The notes: generated from the sequence alone by a model not told the origin. Counted from the stretch's first letter, positions 7,020 to 15,750 are shown. The stretch: 64,000 bases of DNA from Planctomycetota bacterium (GCA_018242525.1 JAFEBS010000056.1:65202-129201); one strand, 5' to 3'. A program made the numbers and translations.

Positions 7020-9620
7020 CTACGGTTTCGGCTTTTCCACGGTCAGACGGCGGCGATAAATCTTCGTGCCGTGCGCGATGTAGAGCGTGCTGTGATCAGG
7101 ACCGGCGAGGACGCAGGTCGTGAGCGGTTGATCCTTGTCGACCTTCGGCAGGACTCCGCAGGGGCGGCCCGTCGGGTCGAAGATCTGCACGCCGAGTTCG
7201 CTCGTCACGTAGTACCGACCGACTTTGTCCACTGCCAGGCCGTCGCCTTTTGAGTTCTGGATGTAGGGCGGTGGTTCGTTGAATTTGAACTCGCCGTTCG
7301 GGTCGATCGGCAAACGCATTGGCATCGTCGGCATCTTCGCGTCGAGCACTCCTCCGGCGTTGACGCGCAGCGTCCAAGTGTGAGTTCCTCCGTAATCCGA
7401 AACTGCGAGAGTGCCGCCGTCCGGGGAAAGGGCGATGCCATTGGGTTTGCTGATCCCCTCGTCGGCGACAGAGACTTCGCCGGTCTGCGGATTGATTCGA
7501 CTGACTCGCTGTGCTCCGGTTTCGGTGATGAGGATAAATCCGTCGGTCGTCACAGCGAGATCGTTCGGTTTGACACCCTCTGCGACAACTTTCACTTCGC
7601 CACTCCGCGGATCGATCGAGATAACTCGATTCCTGGCTCCCTGACAGGCATACAGTGTCGAGCCATCCGGGTTGAATTCCAGGCCGCTGACAGACTCTTT
7701 GCAAAGCTCCTGGCGAGTTCCGTCCACTGCGATGCGGACGACAGACGGTGCCTTCATGTCGCAGAAGTAGACGTTGCCCGCCTTGTCCGAGCAGAGTGCA
7801 TCCGCGAAGCCGAGACCATCCGCGACGACGTCCCACGACTTCCCGGGAATCAGCAGATTGAGCAGCGTTAAATCTCCGCCGAGGTCGCCGCGGGTATCCA
7901 ACACGGGCGTGTGAGCTTCCTTGCGCCACAACCACTTCATCGCGTCCGGAAACTTCGCGCCACCGAAGTCTGCGTTGTGCGCATAGCCTTCGGCCCAATC
8001 GAAGCGGACGTCGTAGCCCATGTATTTCAGGGCCGATGCCATCTGCTGATTGGCCCACGGCCAGCTTCCGAAAGCGTTGTCGACGTCGCCGCTCGTGTCC
8101 GCCATGTAGACGCGGATCGGCTTCGGTTCTGTCTTGCGAACGAGTGATGGGTAGACGTTGCCACCTCGCAGATTCGTGAAGCTGCCGACGCTGGAATAGA
8201 CCTTGCGGAAGAAGTCGGTTCGCTCCCAGGCGGCCGTGAATGCGCAGATTGCACCGGAACTGGATCCGCCGATCGCGTGCATCTCGGGATCGTCTGCGAT
8301 GGAATACTTCTTGCGCACTTCTGGGATGATCTCTTCCAGTAGGAACCGGACGTAACGATCACCCAGGCTGTCGTACTCGAAGCCCCGATTCGAGTGCTTG
8401 CCCTTCTGTTGTGGCTTGTCGTTTTCGTGACCGGGATTGATGAAGATCGCGATTGTCGGGGGCATCTCTCCGCGAGCGATCAGGTTGTCGAAGACCGTCG
8501 TCACGCGCCAGCGACCATTCGGGTTCTTCATTCCTTCGCCGTCCTGGAACACCATGAGCGCAGCAGGCGTGTCGGCTTTGTATTGAGCCGGCACATAGAT
8601 CGACCAGTCGCGGGTCGTATTCGCGAAGATCTTCGATTCCCACACCGGCATTTGCTCAACAGTCCCCTTTGGCACGTCGTTCCTGGCGACTGCATCCGGG
8701 TGCGGTTCCCAGGCGGGTTTCGTTTCGACGATTGGAATGTGCGTGCTGTCGGCGTTGTCATCCCACAGCCACTTCAAGGCTTCCGGCAGCATTTCGCCGC
8801 CCCACTTGCCGCTGTGTCCTCCGTCGGTCATGTCGAGTTTGTACTTGTAGCCCGCGAATTGCAGGGCGGCCGCCAGATCCTGATTTCCCAGCGGCCAGTT
8901 GCCATGCAGGTTGTTGAGGTCTTCGCGACCGTCCTGCAGATAGACTTTGATGGCCTTCGGCTTGTCCTTCGTCTTGCGGACCAGTCCCGGATAAGCCCAG
9001 CCGCCGCGAATGTTGGTGAAACTGCCGATGTGACTGAGAACCTTGCCAAAATGCATCGGCTTTTCCCAGGCAACGGTCAAGGCGCAAATGCCACTGGAAG
9101 AGATTCCACACACGGCGCGTTTTGCCGGATCGCTGGAAACATTGAGTCCTTTGAGCGCGACCGGCAGAAACTCGTCGATCAGAAAGTTTGCATACCGATC
9201 GCCCATCGAATCGTACTCGAACGAACGATTGCTGCGATCGGTTGCTCCTTTCGCCGTGGCTGCGACCGTGCCCGGATTGACAAACACCGCGATCGTCACC
9301 GGCATCTTCTTCTGATGAATCAGGTTGTCAAACACGATCGGCACTCGAAACCCGCCTTTCGGATTCGAGTATCCGCCGCCATCCATGAACACCATCAAAG
9401 CGGCCGGTTCGCTGGCTTTGTATTGAGCTGGCACGTAAACACTGTAATCTCGCTTCGTCCCCGGAAAGACCTTGCTGTCATTGAATTGTCCCGAGGTGAG
9501 TTTGCCCTGCGGGACATCCGGATGCACAACGCGATCGGGATGCTCTTGCGCCTCGACCCGAACGACCAGTGAGGAGACCACAAAACACAGACCGATCAAA
9601 CCTTGCTTGAGATGCTTCAT
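7020..9620 (-). CDS. Secreted protein with two tandem esterase (enterochelin esterase-like) domains and an SMP-30 propeller
   Basis: I start at the ATG at 9620 because it gives the signal peptide MKHLKQGLIGLCFVVSSLVV..EA; the frame further upstream is non-protein-like. The 866-residue product has two homologous alpha/beta-hydrolase domains of the esterase D/enterochelin esterase type (about 35-300 and 315-560). They repeat with a period of about 280 residues: RDYSVYVPAQYKASEPAALM / RDWSIYVPAQYKADTPAALM, and nucleophile elbows GISSSG (about 173-178) and GGSSSG (about 452-456). An SMP-30/gluconolactonase-like six-bladed propeller follows (about 565-860; GLEFNPDGSTLYACQG, NDLAVTTDGFILITETG, PNGIALSPDGGTLAVSDYGG). 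It likely hydrolyses ester decorations on polysaccharides, or siderophore-type esters, outside the cytoplasm. It is transcribed alone. Confidence 0.85.
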   Translation of the reverse strand: MKHLKQGLIGLCFVVSSLVVRVEAQEHPDRVVHPDVPQGKLTSGQFNDSKVFPGTKRDYSVYVPAQYKASEPAALMVFMDGGGYSNPKGGFRVPIVFDNLIHQKKMPVTIAVFVNPGTVAATAKGATDRSNRSFEYDSMGDRYANFLIDEFLPVALKGLNVSSDPAKRAVCGISSSGICALTVAWEKPMHFGKVLSHIGSFTNIRGGWAYPGLVRKTKDKPKAIKVYLQDGREDLNNLHGNWPLGNQDLAAALQFAGYKYKLDMTDGGHSGKWGGEMLPEALKWLWDDNADSTHIPIVETKPAWEPHPDAVARNDVPKGTVEQMPVWESKIFANTTRDWSIYVPAQYKADTPAALMVFQDGEGMKNPNGRWRVTTVFDNLIARGEMPPTIAIFINPGHENDKPQQKGKHSNRGFEYDSLGDRYVRFLLEEIIPEVRKKYSIADDPEMHAIGGSSSGAICAFTAAWERTDFFRKVYSSVGSFTNLRGGNVYPSLVRKTEPKPIRVYMADTSGDVDNAFGSWPWANQQMASALKYMGYDVRFDWAEGYAHNADFGGAKFPDAMKWLWRKEAHTPVLDTRGDLGGDLTLLNLLIPGKSWDVVADGLGFADALCSDKAGNVYFCDMKAPSVVRIAVDGTRQELCKESVSGLEFNPDGSTLYACQGARNRVISIDPRSGEVKVVAEGVKPNDLAVTTDGFILITETGAQRVSRINPQTGEVSVADEGISKPNGIALSPDGGTLAVSDYGGTHTWTLRVNAGGVLDAKMPTMPMRLPIDPNGEFKFNEPPPYIQNSKGDGLAVDKVGRYYVTSELGVQIFDPTGRPCGVLPKVDKDQPLTTCVLAGPDHSTLYIAHGTKIYRRRLTVEKPKP

Positions 9621-10037
9621 CACCGGATTCCCGATTGCTGGCTGATAATTGCGGGCGAATGTTCCGATTGACAACTCAACATTGCCGTTGAGTCCAAACG
9701 GATACGGCGTCAATGAGGCGATCGACGGACACAGTTTCCTGAGATGTCGATCACTGCCTCTCCGGGATTCTATCGAACAATCGCACCAACTCGCCAACAT
9801 GGGGCCGATCGAATTCGGCGTTACTTGGCACTGGCGATCTGGACGATGTACACCGACTTCGACCTCAAGGGGCCAACTTTCGGGTGCCACTTCTGGCGAT
9901 CAGGCATGCGGAGACCGCGGATGACGGAAGAATGCCCGGCAGCGACAGAATTCACCATCATCGAAGGATCAGCCGATCGAGCCTATGAAATTCATTCTGG
10001 CAGTGTGCCTCCATACCTGTTGGTCGAATTCAGTCGT
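9621..10037. other. Intergenic region upstream of the esterase gene
   Basis: About 415 bases with no convincing gene. The proximal part should contain the promoter of the minus-strand esterase gene. The distal part runs into gene remnants that begin at 10038. I see no repeat or structured element. Confidence 0.4.
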
Positions 10038-10179
10038 TCAAATCTTCAGAGCATCAAGGAATTGCGACGCTGGTGGCGAACAGTGCATCACGGGTGCGAG
10101 TACAGGCGACGTAAAACAATTGGCGTTCAGTACCGTAGACTTTCTGCAGATCGGCGTCGTTTCCAGCAGGATAATTGCG
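10038..10179 (-). pseudogene. C-terminal relic of a UvrD/Rep-type (SF1) helicase
   Basis: Minus-strand codons from 10179 to the stop at 10038 read RNYPAGNDADLQKVYGTERQ then LFYVACTRTRDALFATSV and end IPDALKI. The block TERQLFYVACTRTRD is the motif VI region of UvrD/PcrA/Rep helicases (TERHLLYVACTRARD), where the arginines contact ATP. A stop codon directly precedes the block in this frame. A neighbouring frame just upstream reads PLMVCDDAIILLE, which resembles the preceding helicase segment VVVMACDDEVIPLQ, so a frameshift is likely. No other helicase motifs are present. This is a fragment of a dead gene, perhaps once part of a defence island. Confidence 0.6.
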
Positions 10180-10428
10180 TCATCGCAGACCATCAGGGGT
10201 TGGGAGACCAGCGCCGAACTCGGACAGAGCGTTCTGTGTATCGACTCATTGCAGGGTTTGATAGACTCCGGTGCCCGAACCAACTGCTCCACTCCGGGGA
10301 CCGAGGCGATGCAAAAACTCACCGACTACGTGATAACCGCGGCCTTCGCCCCAGTGAAGGCGAAGGCCGCCGGCGCGACCGCCTTCCCCGGCATGCCCCC
10401 CGAAACATTTGCCGCTCTTCCGACTCGC

Positions 10429-10749
10429 TTCGTTGCTTCAGAACTTAACACGATACTGGACGGGTGTGAAAACTGCACGCACCGTGTCTCCGAACTCGAA
10501 CGAGCGGGAATCTTCTTGATTGGGGATGGGTGTCGAGCGACGCGGTCCGGGTTGGCCGAGACCGGCGTGCGGTTCATTCTTGCGGGAAACGTAAATGGAA
10601 CGATTATCCCCGACAGTGCGGAGTTACTAGGCGAACCTGCAATTGAAAACGCTGGTACGAAAAGATCGCAAATCTGGGATACCGTGTTCACCTCCAAGGG
10701 AACAGTTGGTAGGAATGGATTGATACAACGCCCGATTACAACGAGTTGA
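10429..10749 (+). pseudogene. Fragment resembling a type I restriction-modification specificity (S) subunit
   Basis: The end of a longer plus-strand frame reads ELERAGIFLIGDG, then GVRFILAGNVNGTIIPDSAE and WDTVFTSKGTVGRNGLI before a stop at 10747-10749. The order (a short 'FLRAGNV' strand, a variable helix, then 'DVVFTSKGTVGR') is the pattern inside target recognition domains of HsdS proteins. Only part of one recognition domain remains and the upstream part of the frame is not protein-like, so the gene is truncated. It stops nine bases before the ATPase gene, which suggests that the cassette was once the downstream part of a restriction-modification operon. The assignment is by motif memory only. 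Confidence 0.45.
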
Positions 10750-10758
10750 AAGCAACCT

Positions 10759-11964
10759 ATGATTAAAACGATCTCCATAAAATCCTTTAAATCGGTCGAG
10801 TACCTCGAAATTGAGCTCGGTCGTCTGAATGTATTCGTGGGGGCTAATGGATCGGGCAAAAGCAACATCCTTGAAGGGATCGGCGTCCTGTCTGCTGCTG
10901 CGGACGGTAAGGTCAACGATCAAACACTTTTGCAGCGGGGCGTACGACCGGGCGTCCCAAACCTGTACAAATCTGCATTTCCTGTGCCAACTGGCCGCGC
11001 TCCTTCACATATCTGGTTCAGTGGCAAAGCGGAAGAAGTTCATTACGACGTATCGTTAAACAACCCTTTGGACGACCCCTCGCCTGCGTGGCTTTACAAA
11101 CATGAATTATGGGAGGACGCGAAGCGCAAGCTTGCGAGCCGCGGGCCGAACATGAACAATCCGGGTAACAAAGAAGTGGGGATCGCGGCGCTCAAGGCTG
11201 TCGAATTAGCAGAAGACGATCCGGCATTGGACTTGCTGCGCCGCTTGCAGAGTTACGTCATCTACACGCCGACGACCCCGGTCCTGCGCGGTGTCGCGCC
11301 CGAGACGCAGCCTCGTCATCCGCTGGGACTGTCGGGCGGCGCACTGCCCGATGCGGTAGACGAACTGCTCAACCGGGTAAGAAAGAAGAAATCCCCGTTC
11401 AAGCATATCGAAGACGTCCTCGACGGAGCGACGCCGTTGATCGGCTGGGCCAAAGACTTCGAAGTCGGCAATGCCGCCGAGCTTTATCTGTCGCCGGCCG
11501 CCCAGATGACCGCTAAGGTTGTCGCGTTCACGGACCGATTTATGGCAGAGGGTCGCAACGTACTGTCTGGATACGACGCGAGCGAGGGCGCCCTCTATGT
11601 TCTATTCTTGGCGGTGCTCGCCGCTCACCCGCAAGCTCCGTCGATCATGGCGATCGATAATGCGGACCATGGTCTCAACCCCGGCCTTGCCAAGCGGCTG
11701 ATGGCCGCGTTCGCGAAGTGGATACTTGCGGATAAGAAATCCGCGCGACAATTCCTGATAACGAGTCACAATCCCGCTGTACTCGATGGTCTGCCCCTTC
11801 AAGACGATTGTATCCGGCTCTTCACGGTCGACCGGGACAATTTCGGCAAAACGTATGCACGTCGTGTGGTCGTGGATGAGCGGAAGTTGAAACTGGCGGA
11901 GCAAGGTTGGACGCTGTCTCGCATGTGGACGAACAAGCTGATCGGAGGGATGCCCGATGTCTAA
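10759..11964 (+). CDS. RecF/OLD-like AAA (ABC-type) ATPase of a two-gene cassette
   Basis: The 401-residue protein starts MIKTISIKSFKSVEYLEIEL and has Walker A GANGSGKS at residues 28-35, typical of the SMC/RecF-like AAA_15/AAA_21 group. The C-terminal half holds a signature-like segment YDASEGALYVLFLAVLA, the Walker B region SIMAIDNADHGLNPGLA and the switch-histidine segment FLITSHNPAVLDGL. Walker B carries Asn where many relatives carry the catalytic Glu. The ATPase fold is interrupted by an insert of about 150 residues, as usual in defence ATPases. It overlaps the downstream TOPRIM-like gene by 8 bases. The pairing recalls defence systems such as PARIS and class 2 OLD/Gabija, in which the ATPase holds or activates a nuclease. 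There is no DNA-binding or nuclease domain in this chain. A role as the sensor/ATPase half of an anti-phage system is inference. Confidence 0.82.
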   Translation: MIKTISIKSFKSVEYLEIELGRLNVFVGANGSGKSNILEGIGVLSAAADGKVNDQTLLQRGVRPGVPNLYKSAFPVPTGRAPSHIWFSGKAEEVHYDVSLNNPLDDPSPAWLYKHELWEDAKRKLASRGPNMNNPGNKEVGIAALKAVELAEDDPALDLLRRLQSYVIYTPTTPVLRGVAPETQPRHPLGLSGGALPDAVDELLNRVRKKKSPFKHIEDVLDGATPLIGWAKDFEVGNAAELYLSPAAQMTAKVVAFTDRFMAEGRNVLSGYDASEGALYVLFLAVLAAHPQAPSIMAIDNADHGLNPGLAKRLMAAFAKWILADKKSARQFLITSHNPAVLDGLPLQDDCIRLFTVDRDNFGKTYARRVVVDERKLKLAEQGWTLSRMWTNKLIGGMPDV

Positions 11965-12682
11965 CCCTTTGAGGATCTCGCTGGTCGCAGAGGGTGTCAC
12001 AGACTACGTGGTCCTCAAGGCGGCGATTGAAGTCGTTCTAAATGGCAGAAGCTACAACCTGAAACTGCTTCAGCCCGATGAGAGTGTCGCTTTCACGGGG
12101 CAAGGCCAGGCTGGCGTATTCGGCGGCGGCTGGCCGGGCGTTCTCAAATGGATGCTGGCAACGGTTGGTCGTGCGGGCAATCTTGCGAACGATCCGCTGT
12201 TTCTCAACACCGATATTCTAATTCTGCATCTCGATGCCGATGTGGCGAGCGTATTGCCGGCGCAAAACAACGATCAGAGCATCGCTGGGCTCGTGAACGA
12301 CTTGCCTTGCGCCGTGGCCTGCCCACGTGCCTCCGATACGACCGATTGTCTTCGAACGCTAATGCTAAAGTGGGTCGGTGAAGTGGTGGCACCTCCTGGA
12401 ACGGTCCTTTGTACGCCTTCAAAGTCGACTGAAGCTTGGGTTGTCGCGCTGTTTTTCCCCGCTGACAGAGAGATGAATCGGCGGGGCCTCGAATGCCATC
12501 CGAACCCGGCAGGTCGTCTTGCTGTCCAGCCCAGAGCGGTGAGATTTCCGAAATCGGAAACTGCATACGTTGATCGATATCAGCAGTTTAAAGATGGCTG
12601 GCCCTGGCTGGTTGGCCATCTTAGCGAAGCCCAGCGTTTCCAAAGCGATTTTGCCGCCGCGGCCGGAGCGATCCCACCATGA
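11957..12682 (+). CDS. TOPRIM-like (DUF4276/DUF4435-type) partner of the ATPase
   Basis: The 241-residue protein begins MSNPLRISLVAEGVTDYVVL. The strand-Glu motif AEGVTD (Glu12), the acidic pair LHLDADVAS (Asp93, Asp95) and a later STEAWVVALFF segment (Glu159) are in the order expected for a TOPRIM nuclease-like fold, as in OLD-family nucleases, DUF4276 and DUF4435 proteins. These acidic residues would bind Mg2+. The ATG overlaps the end of the ATPase gene, so production is coupled. The gene ends in an ATGA overlap with a third, broken gene at 12679. I cannot tell by eye whether it is an active nuclease or a scaffold; all three acidic positions are present. Confidence 0.65.
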   Translation: MSNPLRISLVAEGVTDYVVLKAAIEVVLNGRSYNLKLLQPDESVAFTGQGQAGVFGGGWPGVLKWMLATVGRAGNLANDPLFLNTDILILHLDADVASVLPAQNNDQSIAGLVNDLPCAVACPRASDTTDCLRTLMLKWVGEVVAPPGTVLCTPSKSTEAWVVALFFPADREMNRRGLECHPNPAGRLAVQPRAVRFPKSETAYVDRYQQFKDGWPWLVGHLSEAQRFQSDFAAAAGAIPP

Positions 12683-13000
12683 ACGAGCGTCTGGTCGAAG
12701 ATATTGTCGGCACGTTCTTCACGAGTAACGGCTTTCTCGCCGCTTCTGGTGTCGACGTTGACACCGCAGTCGAGCGGGGTGAGCTAACCACCGTCACCCT
12801 GCGAAGCCGTGCTGTGCAAGTAGCGAGGCGGATATACGCATCTTCCGGCCGCAACCCTTCACGGAACCTTCAATTGACTCTGCCGTTCGCCGCAGCCATC
12901 GCTAGGACGTCAAGATCGGCGAAATGCGCGGGCGGCTGGCGCGGATCGTCAATGATGCGAATGAGCAGCGCGCGTCAGAACCCGAGACCTTCGCCGTTCA
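12679..13000 (+). pseudogene. Broken third gene of the cassette (identity uncertain, possibly HsdR-like)
   Basis: An ATG at 12679 overlaps the TOPRIM-like gene stop (ATGA), and the product starts MNERLVEDIVGTFFTSNGFL, a plausible protein N-terminus. Coding character is lost after about 12900. Protein-like sequence then continues in another frame (KIGEMRGRLARIVNDANEQR, ASEPETF) until it runs into the converging enolase-superfamily gene. The second piece looks like the helical C-terminal end of a large protein. Together they suggest a gene that kept only its two ends, perhaps a restriction R subunit. No motor or nuclease motif remains to prove that. Confidence 0.4.
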
Positions 13001-14330
13001 GCTCAAACGTTCCCACGGTGCCGTCGGTGATCTCGAACATTGCCGGGAATCGCTTGACCCAGGGCTTGTTGGCGGCCGGACAGTATTGGCGGCTGTTGCC
13101 TTCGATCGCGGCGATTGTCGGAATGCGGGCGGCAAGGCTGGCGGAGTGCAGGAAGGAATAGCCGGGGCAGGTCAGGTCCTGGACGCACAGGAACATGCCG
13201 AATTTCTGAGCCGCCGCGCCCAGCAACAGGGACTCCGAGTGGCCCTTGCAGGCCTTGAGGGCGACGCCAGTGTAGCCCATTTCCTTTGCCAGCAGCAGCG
13301 AGTCATAATCGGTGAGTGACTCGTCGATGACCACCGGCTTCAACTTGGCGGCTTCATGCATCCGGTGATCCGGGTGTGCCTTCAAATCGCGATTCGTGGG
13401 CTGCTCGATGTACTGAATCCGGTCGAATGTCGCCGGCGACTGTTCGCGCACTTTGTTCAGGAAATCGATGACGTACGCCGGGTTCGGGCACTTCTCGTTG
13501 AAGTCTGCGGAGTAGAACCATGTGGTACAGCCGCGGGTGGCCTGGGCTTCTTCCGCGACGCGATTGACAGACAACATCCGTTCGACGTCCCAGTCGAAGT
13601 TGTCCCCTGCCAGCTTAATCTTCATGTGAGTCAGGCCGTTGAACGGGATCCACTGAGCGAGCGTTTCGGGCAGCCCGTCTCCGACCTTTTTGGCGACGTC
13701 GGCATCTGTCAGCGGGTCCAGGGCACCCACCAGATGATAGAGCGGCATCCGCTCTTTCGGCTGGCGGAGGGTGTATTTGTCCAGATACTCGCCGGCAAAC
13801 TGCTCATCGAGATATTCGGACAGATCATAGGAAACAAACTTCGACGACAGCGTGTCATAGCTGTTCAGGCCGTGCAGACGTCCGTAGGCATCGTGCAGAG
13901 CGGCGTCAAAAGGGGACGCGGCCACGGCCAGCCCCAGTTTCGGAATCGGTTCCGCCAGCTTCAAGCGGTTGGACAACGTTTTGCCCAAGTGCTCGTATTC
14001 GGCTGAGAGGTGATACGACAATTCCAGCGGATGGCCCGTTTCGCTGCAGCCGTACGCCAGTTCGACGACCGCTTCGGCGAACTGTTTCATCGCGTCTTCG
14101 GTCTGGTCGGCCGTGAGTTTGTCGGTCGGCCAGGACCAGATGTTCCCAACGGGCATGCTGCCGAAGCCGCTCGCGTGGCGTTTGCCGTCGCGCGATTCCA
14201 CTTCGACGTCCACGTTGATCAGAAACGACTTGGACTGCACTCGTCCGCCGAATTTGATGGGAGTCCGAAACGTTACGGGCTCAAAGGCGCAGACTGCACT
14301 GCGGATGCGGATGTCGGTCGCTTTCGTCAT
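12975..14330 (-). CDS. Enolase-superfamily (mandelate racemase/muconate lactonizing-like) protein
   Basis: The 451-residue protein has a capping domain (FGGRVQSKSFLINVDVEVES) and a modified TIM barrel. Barrel strands include HMKIKLAG, TWFYSADFNEKCP, IQYIEQPTNRDLKAHPD, KPVVIDESLTDYDS and VALKACKGHSESLLLGAAAQ, the usual positions of metal ligands and of a C-terminal lysine base. It is longer than typical 350-400-residue members because of insertions between cap and barrel. It is unrelated in detail to the enolase-superfamily gene at the left edge. The substrate is unknown. The 3' end converges on, and slightly overlaps, the remnants of the defence cassette, so the gene boundary marks the edge of that patch. 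Confidence 0.8.
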   Translation of the reverse strand: MTKATDIRIRSAVCAFEPVTFRTPIKFGGRVQSKSFLINVDVEVESRDGKRHASGFGSMPVGNIWSWPTDKLTADQTEDAMKQFAEAVVELAYGCSETGHPLELSYHLSAEYEHLGKTLSNRLKLAEPIPKLGLAVAASPFDAALHDAYGRLHGLNSYDTLSSKFVSYDLSEYLDEQFAGEYLDKYTLRQPKERMPLYHLVGALDPLTDADVAKKVGDGLPETLAQWIPFNGLTHMKIKLAGDNFDWDVERMLSVNRVAEEAQATRGCTTWFYSADFNEKCPNPAYVIDFLNKVREQSPATFDRIQYIEQPTNRDLKAHPDHRMHEAAKLKPVVIDESLTDYDSLLLAKEMGYTGVALKACKGHSESLLLGAAAQKFGMFLCVQDLTCPGYSFLHSASLAARIPTIAAIEGNSRQYCPAANKPWVKRFPAMFEITDGTVGTFELNGEGLGF

Positions 14331-14529
14331 GGTCTTCTAAGAGAGTTGGAGTCGGGTGACGACAGAATGTGTCGGCCAAAACCATGGCCGATCTTATCGG
14401 GGTGGGCAATGCCAATCAAGAACGCCAACGATGGACGCCACGTCAAAAACACGTCGCCACTCGTTTTCATTTTCGCCGGTTGAGACCGGATGTTCGACAT
14501 ATCGCCGGGTTCCAAAGTGCAGGATCGCT

Positions 14530-15750
14530 TTATTTTTCGCTCGGTCCAGCAGGGTCGCTGGCGCGATGGTTGACCATTTTCGAAACGGTGTCAACCCGAT
14601 CTGCCAATCTTCTGACACATTCTTCACGAGTTGCTCCGTCCGCGAGTACCGTGCAAATCGGCCAGGCGGCCTGAATCTGACTGCCTGGAACAGGGATATC
14701 AGCTACGATCGGGACGTCCCATGGGCTCAGATTCCGGTGAATTCGCAGATCGGGGGCCCGCACTGAATCTTCTGCGTAAAGGATCTGCTTGGCGACAAAG
14801 CGTGTTTGCCGAAGCGCGGAATCAGGGACAGGATCCGCAGCCAGAAGCGATTGGCAGGCACTCAATTCCAGGGTTTCCACGGAAGCGGTGTAGCGCGGAT
14901 TCACTTCCACGATCCACGCTGTGCCGCGGTCCAGAAGGAAATCGATCCCGAACGGTCCGCGGAGCCCCGCCTTGATCATCAATAACTCGGCCTGTAATTC
15001 CAATTGGCGCACGAGACCTGGATTAGCGCCGCACCATGGTCCGATCGACCCACAGTACGAAAAACTGCCTGGAGCCTGAGAACCGGTGGCGGCGATCAAT
15101 TGCTCGGTCAGACCCAGGAATTTGACCCCATCGTGTTTTGGACAGAAGAGTGCCGAAAGGGACTGTCCAGGGCATCGTCGCTGAAAATAGGCCGGTTCGA
15201 CTTCGTCAACGATCTGCGGTTCACCCGTCCACACCGTGATGGCGCGTCCGCCGGCACTCGCCATCGGCTTTCGCAGCCAGGTTCCGTCTGCGGGAGGAAG
15301 ATCCACAGAACGACGGACGGCAACAGCGGGACCGCCCGCCCGCTGCAGCGTCTCGGCCAGCCAGAACGGGTCGCGAATTCGTCGCAAGGCGGCGGCCGAC
15401 GTGCCCCACAGCGGTCCATAGGATGCCCCAGGCGACTCCAGTTTCTCGATCAAGTCCGGCCGGTTTTCCAGGGCTCCCGTGTAAAACCACCCGTCCGACC
15501 GGATTTCAGCCACATCGTCAGGCAGACTGTCCGGATAGTCCCGGACCGGGACGATTTCGGCAATCTGGCGGGTGTCCAGATCAGCAAACAGGTCGGCACA
15601 GACGGGTTGATACCCCGCTCGCACAGCCGACCAGGCGGCCGCTCGGGTGCTGCCACCGACAATCAGAACTCGTTTCGCACCGGGCGATAACGTTTGTGTC
15701 GGCTGGGAAGGGGCGGAGGACACGGTCAACAATCCTGAGCAAATTGCCAT
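14530..15750 (-). CDS. ATP-grasp protein, probably of the tetrahydromethanopterin/C1 cluster
   Basis: I start at the ATG at 15750 (MAICSGLLTVSSAP); upstream codons are not protein-like. The 406-residue product has a Rossmann-like N-terminal part (AKRVLIVGGSTRAAAWSAVR), then an ATP-grasp fold. WLRKPMASAGGRAITVW is the nucleotide-binding lysine/glycine loop, and GPFGIDFLLDRGTAWIVEVNPRYTASVE is the terminal Mg2+-ligand strand (EVNPR). ATP-grasp enzymes ligate carboxylates to amines or similar nucleophiles. An ATP-grasp protein (Orf17 in Methylobacterium) belongs to the gene set of tetrahydromethanopterin-linked formaldehyde oxidation. Divergence here from fae, 250 bases away, supports that role by context. 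The exact reaction is unknown. Confidence 0.75.
   Translation of the reverse strand: MAICSGLLTVSSAPSQPTQTLSPGAKRVLIVGGSTRAAAWSAVRAGYQPVCADLFADLDTRQIAEIVPVRDYPDSLPDDVAEIRSDGWFYTGALENRPDLIEKLESPGASYGPLWGTSAAALRRIRDPFWLAETLQRAGGPAVAVRRSVDLPPADGTWLRKPMASAGGRAITVWTGEPQIVDEVEPAYFQRRCPGQSLSALFCPKHDGVKFLGLTEQLIAATGSQAPGSFSYCGSIGPWCGANPGLVRQLELQAELLMIKAGLRGPFGIDFLLDRGTAWIVEVNPRYTASVETLELSACQSLLAADPVPDSALRQTRFVAKQILYAEDSVRAPDLRIHRNLSPWDVPIVADIPVPGSQIQAAWPICTVLADGATREECVRRLADRVDTVSKMVNHRASDPAGPSEK

Noticed and set aside
9744..10448. Plus-strand frame of 234 codons in the remnant region
   Set aside because: Basic, non-conserved product that overlaps, on the other strand, the helicase relic; no start context.
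10759..12682. Labelling the two-gene cassette as PARIS or Gabija
   Set aside because: The ATPase plus TOPRIM-like order is suggestive, but I cannot verify DUF4435, OLD-nuclease or UvrD-like partner identity by eye; Gabija needs a GajB helicase, and the helicase relic lies upstream on the opposite strand and is not part of the cassette.
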